This document shows, piece after piece, positions 1-5,591 of a stretch of DNA of 7,137 nucleotides (its first letter is position 1; each line of letters opens with the position of its first letter). The notes below the pieces were generated by a model. That model saw only the letters and a program-made list of their open reading frames with translations. It was not told the DNA's origin and ran no database searches. Source of the stretch: PVC group bacterium (GTDB taxonomy: Bacteria; GCA-001730085; JADFSZ01); NCBI GenBank assembly GCA_022560555.1, contig JADFSZ010000088.1:1-7137 (forward strand), written 5' to 3'. The position numbers were made by a program, and so were the translations under genes.

Positions 1-2
1 AT

Positions 3-917
3 TTGGATGCGCCTATTGAACCTCTTCCGGATTCTGTGATTGATGAGTTAACACCTTATGACTTTCTGGGAAGTATGGGCGGGAGCGCATCAACCAGTAC
101 GGCTCATCCCAAAGATCCGAAAAAACTTACCAAAATAGGAGGGATGAAGGGCACGGATATCGATGACGAGATTAAAAAACTTCAGCAAAACAAAAAGGAA
201 CTTGGAAAATTCTTTTCGGTAGAGGCTCAGCAAAGACTTCTTGATCTAATAGAGGAAAGAAACAGGAAGAAAAAAGCCAAGGCTCAAGTTAAAAATCCGG
301 GAAATAAAATCAGCCGTTTGCCCGTGGTTCCTTACGGCGAAAGCGTCAGTATCGGATATATGCCGAGCGCAGATGTTCAAATACAAAACCGGTATTCTGC
401 TGATCAAGACATTGGTGCCAAACAGCAATGGATGGATAATCAGGCGGTCCTAGAAGCCGCCAATAAACAGAAGACAATGGAATATCAGTATCAAGGAGAT
501 GCGGCGACTACAAATGCATGGGGAGATTTTGCCATGCCTGTGGTTAATATGATGAATTCGGCCGGTGGCGGGAGCTCCGGGATGGGCTCATCCCAATCAT
601 CCCAGAACATGATATCGGGCACAGAAGCTGTAACTTCCAGCCCAACAGAAAGCGCGACATCACACAGTTTGTCAATTCCATCCGGCGGTAGTACGGCGAG
701 TTCGTCAACAGCATCTAGTTCATCAACACCTTCTGAGGGCTCCCACACATCGTCCGTTTCCTCATCTTCGCACGAATCATCTCCTACGGCTTACTCGATT
801 GCTCCAAGGTCGGCCCCGGTGACATCATCCTCGCAGCCTGCTTCTTCTTCTGAAACCGGGATGATTCAGGTTGCGCCGCCGACGTTAACCATTCAGGCGG
901 GTCCAAGCAGCTATTAA
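3..917 (+). CDS. C-terminal part of a serine-rich, low-complexity protein (5' partial)
   Basis: The frame is open from the left edge of the window to a TAA stop at 915-917, so at least 304 residues are seen. The TTG at 3-5 could be a start, but no upstream sequence is available to support that, and I treat the gene as truncated by the window edge. I do not recognise the family. Residues about 51-96 are charged and Lys/Glu-rich, probably helical. Residues about 100-180 are mixed sequence. Residues about 186-285 are dominated by Ser, Thr, Gly and Pro, followed by a short more hydrophobic tail ending in Ser-Ser-Tyr. The Ser codons vary (TCA, TCT, TCG, TCC, AGT, AGC), so this is a protein-level composition bias and not a recent DNA repeat expansion. 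Visible residues contain no signal peptide, membrane segment or catalytic motif. Such tails are common as linkers or disordered ends of surface or structural proteins, but location is unknown here. The next gene starts 8 nt downstream on the same strand, which suggests co-transcription. Confidence 0.72.
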   Translation: MDAPIEPLPDSVIDELTPYDFLGSMGGSASTSTAHPKDPKKLTKIGGMKGTDIDDEIKKLQQNKKELGKFFSVEAQQRLLDLIEERNRKKKAKAQVKNPGNKISRLPVVPYGESVSIGYMPSADVQIQNRYSADQDIGAKQQWMDNQAVLEAANKQKTMEYQYQGDAATTNAWGDFAMPVVNMMNSAGGGSSGMGSSQSSQNMISGTEAVTSSPTESATSHSLSIPSGGSTASSSTASSSSTPSEGSHTSSVSSSSHESSPTAYSIAPRSAPVTSSSQPASSSETGMIQVAPPTLTIQAGPSSY

Positions 918-925
918 ATATATAG

Positions 926-1600
926 ATGATTTTTTCTGCCAAAAAAGCCATTATCATCAGCGATCTTCATGTCGGACTTCCGTATTTTAAACGATCCGAG
1001 TTTTTGAAATTTTTATCATGCCTTCCCGATAACGCATCTCTGATATTGAACGGCGACACTATTGACACTCCCAAGAAAAACCTGAGTTTAGCCGACAACA
1101 ATGTTCTGGATGCCTTGAAGGACGAGGCCGAAAAAAGAAAAGTAATCTGGATTTGCGGCAATCACGATGTGGATTACGTGATGCCTGATCCCGGCAAGAT
1201 TGTTTTTACGACGCACGTGGTATTAAATAACAATATTATGATCACGCATGGAGACGACTTTGAGAATATTATGTCCCAGACGCTTTTGTTTTTGAGAATG
1301 TTTAAGTTTATGCATAATGTGCGCATTTTCTTGGGGGCCAATCCTGTCCACGTTGCTTATTTTGCCAAAAAATGGCTTCCGTTTGTATATCGTATTCTTA
1401 CCGAGGAGGTTAAAAAGAATGCCGTGCTGTGCGCGAAGGAAAATCAATTTGACATGATTACCTGCGGGCATGTGCACTATACTGAGGATTCGTTGTGCGA
1501 AGGTGTCCGGTATATCAATACGGGGACTTGGACAGAGGAGCCACTGCCGTATATCGAAGTTAACGAAGATAAAATTGAACTAAAAACATTTAAACTTTAA
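926..1600 (+). CDS. calcineurin-like metallophosphoesterase, LpxH-like
   Basis: A 224-aa protein with the full metal-binding signature of the calcineurin-like phosphoesterase superfamily: D-L-H at 13-15, G-D at 43-44, G-N-H-D at 78-81, T-H-G-D at 107-110 and G-H-V-H at 181-184, followed by N-T-G-T-W at 198-202. These residues normally hold two divalent metals (often Mn2+) for hydrolysis of a phosphoester or pyrophosphate. Length and motif spacing resemble LpxH, which cleaves UDP-2,3-diacylglucosamine in lipid A synthesis (about 240 aa in E. coli). The hydrophobic insert between the fourth and fifth motifs (about 115-160) could be a lipid-binding cap. Substrate assignment is inference, since related enzymes act on other phosphoesters and no other lipid A gene is visible. 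The ATG at 926 is chosen because the first beta-strand and DLH motif follow directly; no Shine-Dalgarno is visible, so translation may be coupled to the preceding gene, whose stop lies 8 nt upstream. The 3' end overlaps clpB on the other strand by 11 bp. Confidence 0.88.
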   Translation: MIFSAKKAIIISDLHVGLPYFKRSEFLKFLSCLPDNASLILNGDTIDTPKKNLSLADNNVLDALKDEAEKRKVIWICGNHDVDYVMPDPGKIVFTTHVVLNNNIMITHGDDFENIMSQTLLFLRMFKFMHNVRIFLGANPVHVAYFAKKWLPFVYRILTEEVKKNAVLCAKENQFDMITCGHVHYTEDSLCEGVRYINTGTWTEEPLPYIEVNEDKIELKTFKL

Positions 1601-4214
1601 GTCCCGTTTCAAGAACATTCACTTTGAGACCTGTCCCATTCATGCTGATCTCCAAATGGGCCCCATCCGCGATATCATTTTTGATAAGTGACTTTCCGAT
1701 TTTTGTTTCCAGTTCACGCTGGATAAAACGTTTGAGCGGACGGGCGCCGTATACCGGATCGTATCCGGATTGAGCTATATATTTGCGGGCGTTGTCTTTG
1801 AGCTTGATTACGATGTTGCGATCCAGGAGTCGGTCTTGAAGCTGCTGAATCAATAGATCCACAATCTGCTCGGTTTCTTCCAAGAGAAGCGGTTTGAACA
1901 AAATGATTTCATCCAGACGATTCAAGAACTCCGGACGAAAATAGTTTCTAAGTTCGTTCATAACGGATTTTTGTGTCTCCTCTTTGATCGTGCCGTCTGG
2001 AGTGATGCCTGTTAATAAATGCTCGCTTCCGATATTGCTTGTCATAATCACGATGGTATTTTTAAAGTTCACGATACGTCCTTGCGCGTCCGTGAGGCGT
2101 CCGTCATCGAGGATCTGCAGGAGAATATGAAACACATCCGGATGCGCCTTTTCGATTTCATCGAAAAGGATCACGGAGTAGGGTTTTCTCCTGACGGCTT
2201 CGGTTAGCTGGCCGCCTTCGTCGTATCCCACATAGCCGGGAGGCGCGCCGATGAGGCGAGAGACCGAATGCTTTTCCATATATTCGCTCATATCAATCCG
2301 GATGAGGTTGTCTTTGGTATCAAAAAGCGTTTCAGACAAAGTTTTGGCAAGTTCCGTTTTTCCGACACCGGTAGGTCCGAGAAAGATAAAGCTCCCGATA
2401 GGCCGCGCGGGATCTTTAATCCCGGCGCGCGCGCGGATAATCGCGTCACTCACAAGACGCACGGCTTCGTTCTGGCCGACGACACGTTTGTGAAGGATGT
2501 TTTCTAGGGCGAGCAGCTTTTCTTTTTCGCCTTCCATGAGCCGGGTCACGGGAATGCCGGACCATTCGGATACGATTTGCGCAATTTCTTCTTCGGTAAC
2601 CTCTTCTCTTAATAGACAAAATTTTCCCTGCTTTTTTGCAAGTTCATTTTCTTCCTTTTTAAGTTCAGTTTCCAATGTCGGCAGACGCCCGTGTTTGAAT
2701 TCGGCCGCCTTGTTAAGATCATACGCGCGTTCGGCTTGTTCGATTTCATGTTTGACAGATTCTATTGTTTCCCTGAGCGTCCGCACCTTCTGGATAGCTT
2801 GCTTTTCCGTTTCCCATTGGCTTTTCATGATGTTCGCGCGATCTTTAAGATTAGCGAGTTCTTTTTTAATATGTTTTAGACGGTCTTGGCTCGCACTGTC
2901 CTTTTCTTTTTTGAGTGCGGCCGCCTCAATTTCGAGCTGCATAATCCGGCGCGAAATTTCATCCAGTTCCGTGGGCATTGAGTCCATCTCTGTTCGAATC
3001 ATCGCGCACGCTTCGTCCATAAGATCGATCGCTTTATCGGGCAAGAATCGGTCGCTGATGTATCGGTGTGAAAGTGTTGCGCTGGCTACGAGCGCGATAT
3101 CCTGAATGCGTACGCCGTGATGGATTTCGAATCGTTCTTTCAATCCACGGAGGATCGAGATTGTGTCTTCTACGCTGGGGGCATCTACCAGGACGGGCTG
3201 AAAACGTCTTTCAAGCGCCGCGTCTTTTTCGATATGTTTTCGGTATTCATCCAGTGTTGTGGCACCGATGCAGTGAAGTTCCCCGCGGGCGAGCAGGGGT
3301 TTAAGCATATTTCCGGCATCAAGCGCGCCGTCGACTTTACCTGCGCCGACGATGGTATGAAGTTCATCGATAAAAAGAATGATTTGTCCATCGCTCTCTT
3401 TGATTTCGTGAAGGACGGCTTTGAGTCGTTCTTCGAATTCACCGCGAAATTTTGCGCCGGCGATGAGAGATCCCATATCCAGGGAAAAGATGGATTTGTT
3501 TTTGAGTCCGTCCGGGACATCCCCTCGTACGATTCGTTGGGCCAGACCTTCGACAATGGCTGTTTTTCCGACGCCGGGTTCTCCGATCAAGACCGGATTG
3601 TTTTTCGTGCGTCGGGAAAGAATACGGATGACGCGGCGGATTTCCGTATCGCGTCCGATCACGGGGTCCAGCTTGCCTTTTTCGGCTTCTTGGACAAGCT
3701 CGCGTCCGTATTTCGTGAGGACTTCATAGGAGGCTTCCGGAGTCGTGCTTGTGACTCTTTGATGTCCGCGGATGCCTGTGAGAATTTTTAGAAATTTTTC
3801 ATACGTGATTTGAAATCTTTTTAGAATTTGTGTGACCGTTGGACACAGATCGTTTTTGATCATGGCCAGGGCCAGATGTTCTATCGAGATATAGTCGTCT
3901 TTTAATTTTTTAGCTTCTTTTTCGGAGATCGTGAGGAGTTTATTGAGATTGTGCGTGATAGTAATTTTTCCGGGCTCCGTGCCGGGTCCTGAAACTTTCG
4001 GATGCTGATCAAGCGCGCTTTCGACCGCGAGGACGAAATCGTGATCAGATACATCGAGTTTGGACAAAATCCGTCCAAAAAGACCGTCCTCTTGTGTCGC
4101 GAGGGCATAGAGGAGGTGATCAATATCAATCTCCACATGCCCACGTTCCACAGCCGAATTCTGCGCGAGCTCGAGAGCTTCTTGGCTTTTGATTGTTAGT
4201 TTGTTCGCATCCAT
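1590..4214 (-). CDS. clpB: ATP-dependent chaperone ClpB (Hsp100 disaggregase)
   Basis: An 874-aa, full-length ClpB. The family is a hexameric cytoplasmic AAA+ machine that, with DnaK/DnaJ/GrpE, threads aggregated proteins through its central pore. Domains in order: Clp N-terminal double repeat (about 1-145); first AAA+ module with Walker A GEPGVGKT at 211-218, pore loop K-F-R-G at 255-258, Walker B ending D283-E284 and paired arginines R336-R337; long coiled-coil middle domain (about 410-535); second AAA+ module with Walker A GPTGVGKT at 613-620, pore loop G-Y-V-G at 660-663, Walker B ending D685-E686, sensor Thr-Ser-Asn at 725-727, arginine finger R766 in the L-N-R-L-D-E motif, and sensor-2 G-A-R-P-L-K-R at 823-829. 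The long middle domain and the lack of a ClpP-docking loop in the second module separate it from ClpA/ClpC. The first pore loop has Phe where E. coli has Tyr, a conservative change. The start has a weak Shine-Dalgarno (TAGGG, 7 nt upstream). The tail repeats T-G-L-K-V at 861-865 and 870-874. It lies downstream of hsp20 and is probably co-transcribed. Confidence 0.98.
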   Translation of the reverse strand: MDANKLTIKSQEALELAQNSAVERGHVEIDIDHLLYALATQEDGLFGRILSKLDVSDHDFVLAVESALDQHPKVSGPGTEPGKITITHNLNKLLTISEKEAKKLKDDYISIEHLALAMIKNDLCPTVTQILKRFQITYEKFLKILTGIRGHQRVTSTTPEASYEVLTKYGRELVQEAEKGKLDPVIGRDTEIRRVIRILSRRTKNNPVLIGEPGVGKTAIVEGLAQRIVRGDVPDGLKNKSIFSLDMGSLIAGAKFRGEFEERLKAVLHEIKESDGQIILFIDELHTIVGAGKVDGALDAGNMLKPLLARGELHCIGATTLDEYRKHIEKDAALERRFQPVLVDAPSVEDTISILRGLKERFEIHHGVRIQDIALVASATLSHRYISDRFLPDKAIDLMDEACAMIRTEMDSMPTELDEISRRIMQLEIEAAALKKEKDSASQDRLKHIKKELANLKDRANIMKSQWETEKQAIQKVRTLRETIESVKHEIEQAERAYDLNKAAEFKHGRLPTLETELKKEENELAKKQGKFCLLREEVTEEEIAQIVSEWSGIPVTRLMEGEKEKLLALENILHKRVVGQNEAVRLVSDAIIRARAGIKDPARPIGSFIFLGPTGVGKTELAKTLSETLFDTKDNLIRIDMSEYMEKHSVSRLIGAPPGYVGYDEGGQLTEAVRRKPYSVILFDEIEKAHPDVFHILLQILDDGRLTDAQGRIVNFKNTIVIMTSNIGSEHLLTGITPDGTIKEETQKSVMNELRNYFRPEFLNRLDEIILFKPLLLEETEQIVDLLIQQLQDRLLDRNIVIKLKDNARKYIAQSGYDPVYGARPLKRFIQRELETKIGKSLIKNDIADGAHLEISMNGTGLKVNVLETGLKV

Positions 4215-4264
4215 TTGTTTTCCCTAGTGTTCTATTCTTTGTTCCTTATGTCTTTTGCTTTTTT

Positions 4265-4292
4265 GCATGTCTCATGACGCATGTCACATGAC
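4265..4292. repeat. 14-bp tandem duplication with dyad symmetry in the hsp20-clpB spacer
   Basis: Two adjacent 14-bp units, GCATGTCTCATGAC (4265-4278) and GCATGTCACATGAC (4279-4292), differ only at one base (T4272 versus A4286). The pair also folds: 4266-4270 pairs with 4286-4290, and 4273-4276 pairs with 4280-4283, leaving a 2x2 internal loop and a three-base loop. On the hsp20-clpB transcript the hairpin would begin a few bases after the hsp20 stop and is followed by A-rich, not U-rich, sequence. It therefore does not look like an intrinsic terminator. A processing or mRNA-stability element between the two cistrons, or a chance duplication, is possible. Confidence 0.6.
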
Positions 4293-4299
4293 GGTTTTA

Positions 4300-4758
4300 T
4301 CAGTTCACCTCAATTTGAATCTGTTTCGGCTTCGCCTCTTTTGTTTTGGGCAGCATTAGTTCTAGAACGCCGTCTATATATTTGGCCTTAGCGTTTTTGG
4401 TGTCTACGCCATCGGGCAAGCGGAAGGCCCGGCGAAACTCTCCGTAGGACCGTTCCTCTCTAACATAATCCTTATGTTCTACTTTTGTTTCCCTTTTGCG
4501 CTCCCCTGAGATATACAGAGTATCGCCTTCGATCGACACGTGGATATGTTTTTTATCCATTCCGGGCAGATCGGCTTTGATGAGGATACTATCCTCTGTG
4601 TCCCGGATATCGATTTCGGGTCCAAAAGAGTTATCTTGAAAACCGAGATCGCGTTCCAACGGCATCCCGAAAAAACGACTGATCTCTTTGTCGAGATCGA
4701 GCATATCTGTGAAAGGGTCCAACGTATTTTGGTTTTTGTTCCATGGTATCAAGTTCAT
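4300..4758 (-). CDS. small heat-shock protein, Hsp20/alpha-crystallin family
   Basis: A 152-aa cytoplasmic holdase of the IbpA/Hsp20 family, which binds unfolding proteins without ATP and keeps them in a state that ClpB and DnaK can recover. The alpha-crystallin domain spans about residues 45-140. Its hallmark is the A-x-x-x-D-G-V-L stretch at 125-132, followed by L-P-K. The C-terminal I-Q-I at 147-149 is the I-x-I motif that docks into neighbouring subunits during oligomer assembly. The ATG at 4756-4758 is chosen over an in-frame ATG at 4882-4884 for two reasons. A strong Shine-Dalgarno, AAGGAGGG (complement of 4766-4773), lies 7 nt upstream. The extra 42 residues of the longer reading look like translated leader and not like a family N-terminus. 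The stop is TGA. clpB follows 85 bp downstream on the same strand, forming a stress operon. No clear sigma-70 or sigma-32 promoter and no complete CIRCE element could be assigned upstream; dyads at 4901-4915 and 4936-4960 are candidate operators. Confidence 0.95.
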   Translation of the reverse strand: MNLIPWNKNQNTLDPFTDMLDLDKEISRFFGMPLERDLGFQDNSFGPEIDIRDTEDSILIKADLPGMDKKHIHVSIEGDTLYISGERKRETKVEHKDYVREERSYGEFRRAFRLPDGVDTKNAKAKYIDGVLELMLPKTKEAKPKQIQIEVN

Positions 4759-4765
4759 GACAATT

Positions 4766-4773
4766 CCCTCCTT
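4766..4773 (-). promoter_or_regulatory. strong Shine-Dalgarno site of hsp20
   Basis: On the minus strand this reads AAGGAGGG, ending 7 nt before the ATG at 4756-4758. It is by far the best ribosome-binding site in the window and fixes the hsp20 start at the inner Met. Confidence 0.85.
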
Positions 4774-4900
4774 TTTGGTTTGTGCCTGTTTTGATCTTGA
4801 ATTCGACATCTTAAATTGCAATATGTGTGCCATAGGAGTAATTTTGACATAAAATATTGATATGTTTATTGTTACATATAACACTGAATTTGCCTTGTAC

Positions 4901-4915
4901 GTGTCATAATGTCAC
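4901..4915. repeat. imperfect 15-bp palindrome, also a TGTCA direct repeat
   Basis: GTGTCATAATGTCAC has six of seven arm positions symmetric about the central A4908. It can equally be read as two direct TGTCA pentamers separated by TAA. It is upstream of hsp20 on the leftward strand, about 40 bp (centre to centre) from the larger dyad at 4936-4960, with which it shares TGTC/GACA elements. It is a possible regulator half-site or second operator; the regulator is unknown. Confidence 0.4.
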
Positions 4916-4935
4916 TTTTAAGGTTAGTATTCTCT

Positions 4936-4960
4936 TAATAGCGACAATATGTCCCTATTA
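4936..4960. promoter_or_regulatory. 25-bp inverted repeat, candidate operator
   Basis: The left arm TAATAGCGACA (4936-4946) and right arm TGTCCCTATTA (4950-4960) flank a 3-bp centre ATA. Ten of eleven arm positions are complementary; the only mismatch is C4942 against C4954. It is not followed by a T-run on either strand and lies about 180 bp upstream of the hsp20 start, so a protein-binding operator is likelier than a terminator. It does not match CIRCE (HrcA), HAIR (HspR) or Fur consensus as I know them. Confidence 0.5.
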
Positions 4961-5008
4961 TTTTCAAAATGGCGCATGTTGTGCTAAGAGCTCTGATTGA
5001 ATTGAGGG

Positions 5009-5037
5009 GTGGCAGGAGCGATGTTTTATGGTAAAAT
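5009..5037 (+). promoter_or_regulatory. candidate sigma-70 promoter with extended -10
   Basis: The -35 element is GTGGCA (5009-5014, four of six matches). A 17-bp spacer follows, then -10 TAAAAT (5032-5037, five of six) preceded by TG at 5029-5030, the extended -10 signature. Transcription would start near 5044, about 33 nt before the ATG of the membrane-protein gene. The 16-bp palindrome at 5049-5064 would sit just inside the transcript. Confidence 0.5.
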
Positions 5038-5048
5038 TCCCCTTACCT

Positions 5049-5064
5049 AAGTTAATATTAACTT
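5049..5064. promoter_or_regulatory. perfect 16-bp palindrome, candidate operator
   Basis: AAGTTAATATTAACTT reads identically on both strands. It lies 12 bp before the membrane-protein ATG and just downstream of the predicted start of transcription, a classical position for a repressor site that blocks a promoter. As RNA it has no loop, so a DNA-binding role is more plausible than a hairpin. The cognate regulator is not visible. An 8-bp echo of its core, TAATATTA, recurs at 5563-5570 at the end of the same gene, which may be chance in A+T-rich sequence. Confidence 0.45.
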
Positions 5065-5076
5065 CACTCAGAAAAC

Positions 5077-5565
5077 ATGTCAGAAACTCTAGAACAAATA
5101 GACACCGAACAAACCTTCCAAAAGCTGGTGATCAATTACCGCCGGAATTTTCAGGACTTTTTGGCCCGCGCGGACAAACAGTATTATGACGCGATCCGCA
5201 CGATTGTGATACTGTCCGGAGTATGCTTTATGATGTATCTATGGCGTGGTAAGTTTATGGGGGATTATTTTTGGGTTCCGATATTGTTTTGGAATATCGC
5301 GATGATATCCGGCCTGCTCGCGTTTTTTTATTCCGCGCACAATTCGTTTAAGAACGCGCTCAAGTACGAACAACAGATCCGAAGCCTTGATATGGGGCTT
5401 AAATACGAAGATCCGAAAAAGATTGCCGAATTATGGGCTGAAGAATCAACCCACTCCATTGCCCGCGGGTTTTTTATCAGAGACAATATCATTATTGGTA
5501 TGATTTCGCTTGTCTCCTTCATTATCGCTATAGTTGTGGCCCTTGTTCAAATCTTGTCTATGTAA
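5077..5565 (+). CDS. uncharacterised protein with three transmembrane segments
   Basis: A 162-aa protein I cannot assign to a family. Residues 1-37 are polar and mostly helical, without a signal peptide. Hydrophobic segments follow at about 38-57, 64-86 and 137-160. The first two form a hairpin joined by a short loop (W-R-G-K-F-M-G-D). Between the second and third lies a charged stretch of about 50 residues (K/E/D-rich, predicted helical). The N-terminus and the middle stretch would lie on opposite sides of the membrane or the same side depending on how the first two segments insert; the positive residues near 90-102 suggest the middle stretch is cytoplasmic. No enzymatic motif is visible. 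The ATG at 5077 has no obvious Shine-Dalgarno but is the first in-frame Met after a plausible promoter (5009-5037) and a 16-bp palindrome. The AddB-like gene begins 26 bp after the stop on the same strand, so the two are probably co-transcribed. Confidence 0.82.
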   Translation: MSETLEQIDTEQTFQKLVINYRRNFQDFLARADKQYYDAIRTIVILSGVCFMMYLWRGKFMGDYFWVPILFWNIAMISGLLAFFYSAHNSFKNALKYEQQIRSLDMGLKYEDPKKIAELWAEESTHSIARGFFIRDNIIIGMISLVSFIIAIVVALVQILSM

Positions 5566-5591
5566 TATTAATCCGAATTTTCTCTTTTCCT

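Larger units (their letters stand above)
4759..5076. other. divergent intergenic control region between hsp20 and the membrane-protein gene
   Basis: About 318 bp, A+T-richer than the flanking genes, with no credible coding frame. It must hold the promoter for the leftward hsp20-clpB operon and the one for the rightward membrane protein/AddB-like pair. It contains the hsp20 ribosome-binding site, two dyad elements in its centre (4901-4915 and 4936-4960), a rightward extended -10 promoter (5009-5037) and a 16-bp palindrome (5049-5064). A rightward TTGACA at 4844-4849 with TATTGT 17 bp later (4867-4872) also fits a sigma-70 promoter, but the leader would be about 200 nt, so I regard it as secondary. 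Confidence 0.7.

Noticed and set aside
491-748. 85-aa acidic minus-strand open frame
   Set aside because: It is the antisense of the Ser/Thr-rich repeat-like stretch; the composition is explained by complementing Ser and Thr codons.
2497-3791. Long plus-strand open frames (202 and 224 aa) opposite clpB
   Set aside because: They are antisense shadows of a strongly conserved clpB, with Ser/Arg/Phe-rich or Asp/Phe-rich composition and no recognisable domain.
4759-4884. In-frame 5' extension of hsp20 to an ATG at 4882-4884 (194-aa reading)
   Set aside because: The strong Shine-Dalgarno lies inside this extension and points to the inner Met; the extra residues do not resemble an Hsp20 N-terminus.
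4981-4987. GTGCTAA, resembling the right half of a CIRCE (HrcA) element
   Set aside because: The matching left half TTAGCAC is absent at the required 9-bp spacing, so this is a chance half-site.
5021-5050. Nine-codon leader peptide (MFYGKIPLT) with AGGAG upstream
   Set aside because: The AGGAG is only 2 nt from the ATG, and the same bases make a better -10 promoter element, so it is probably not even transcribed.
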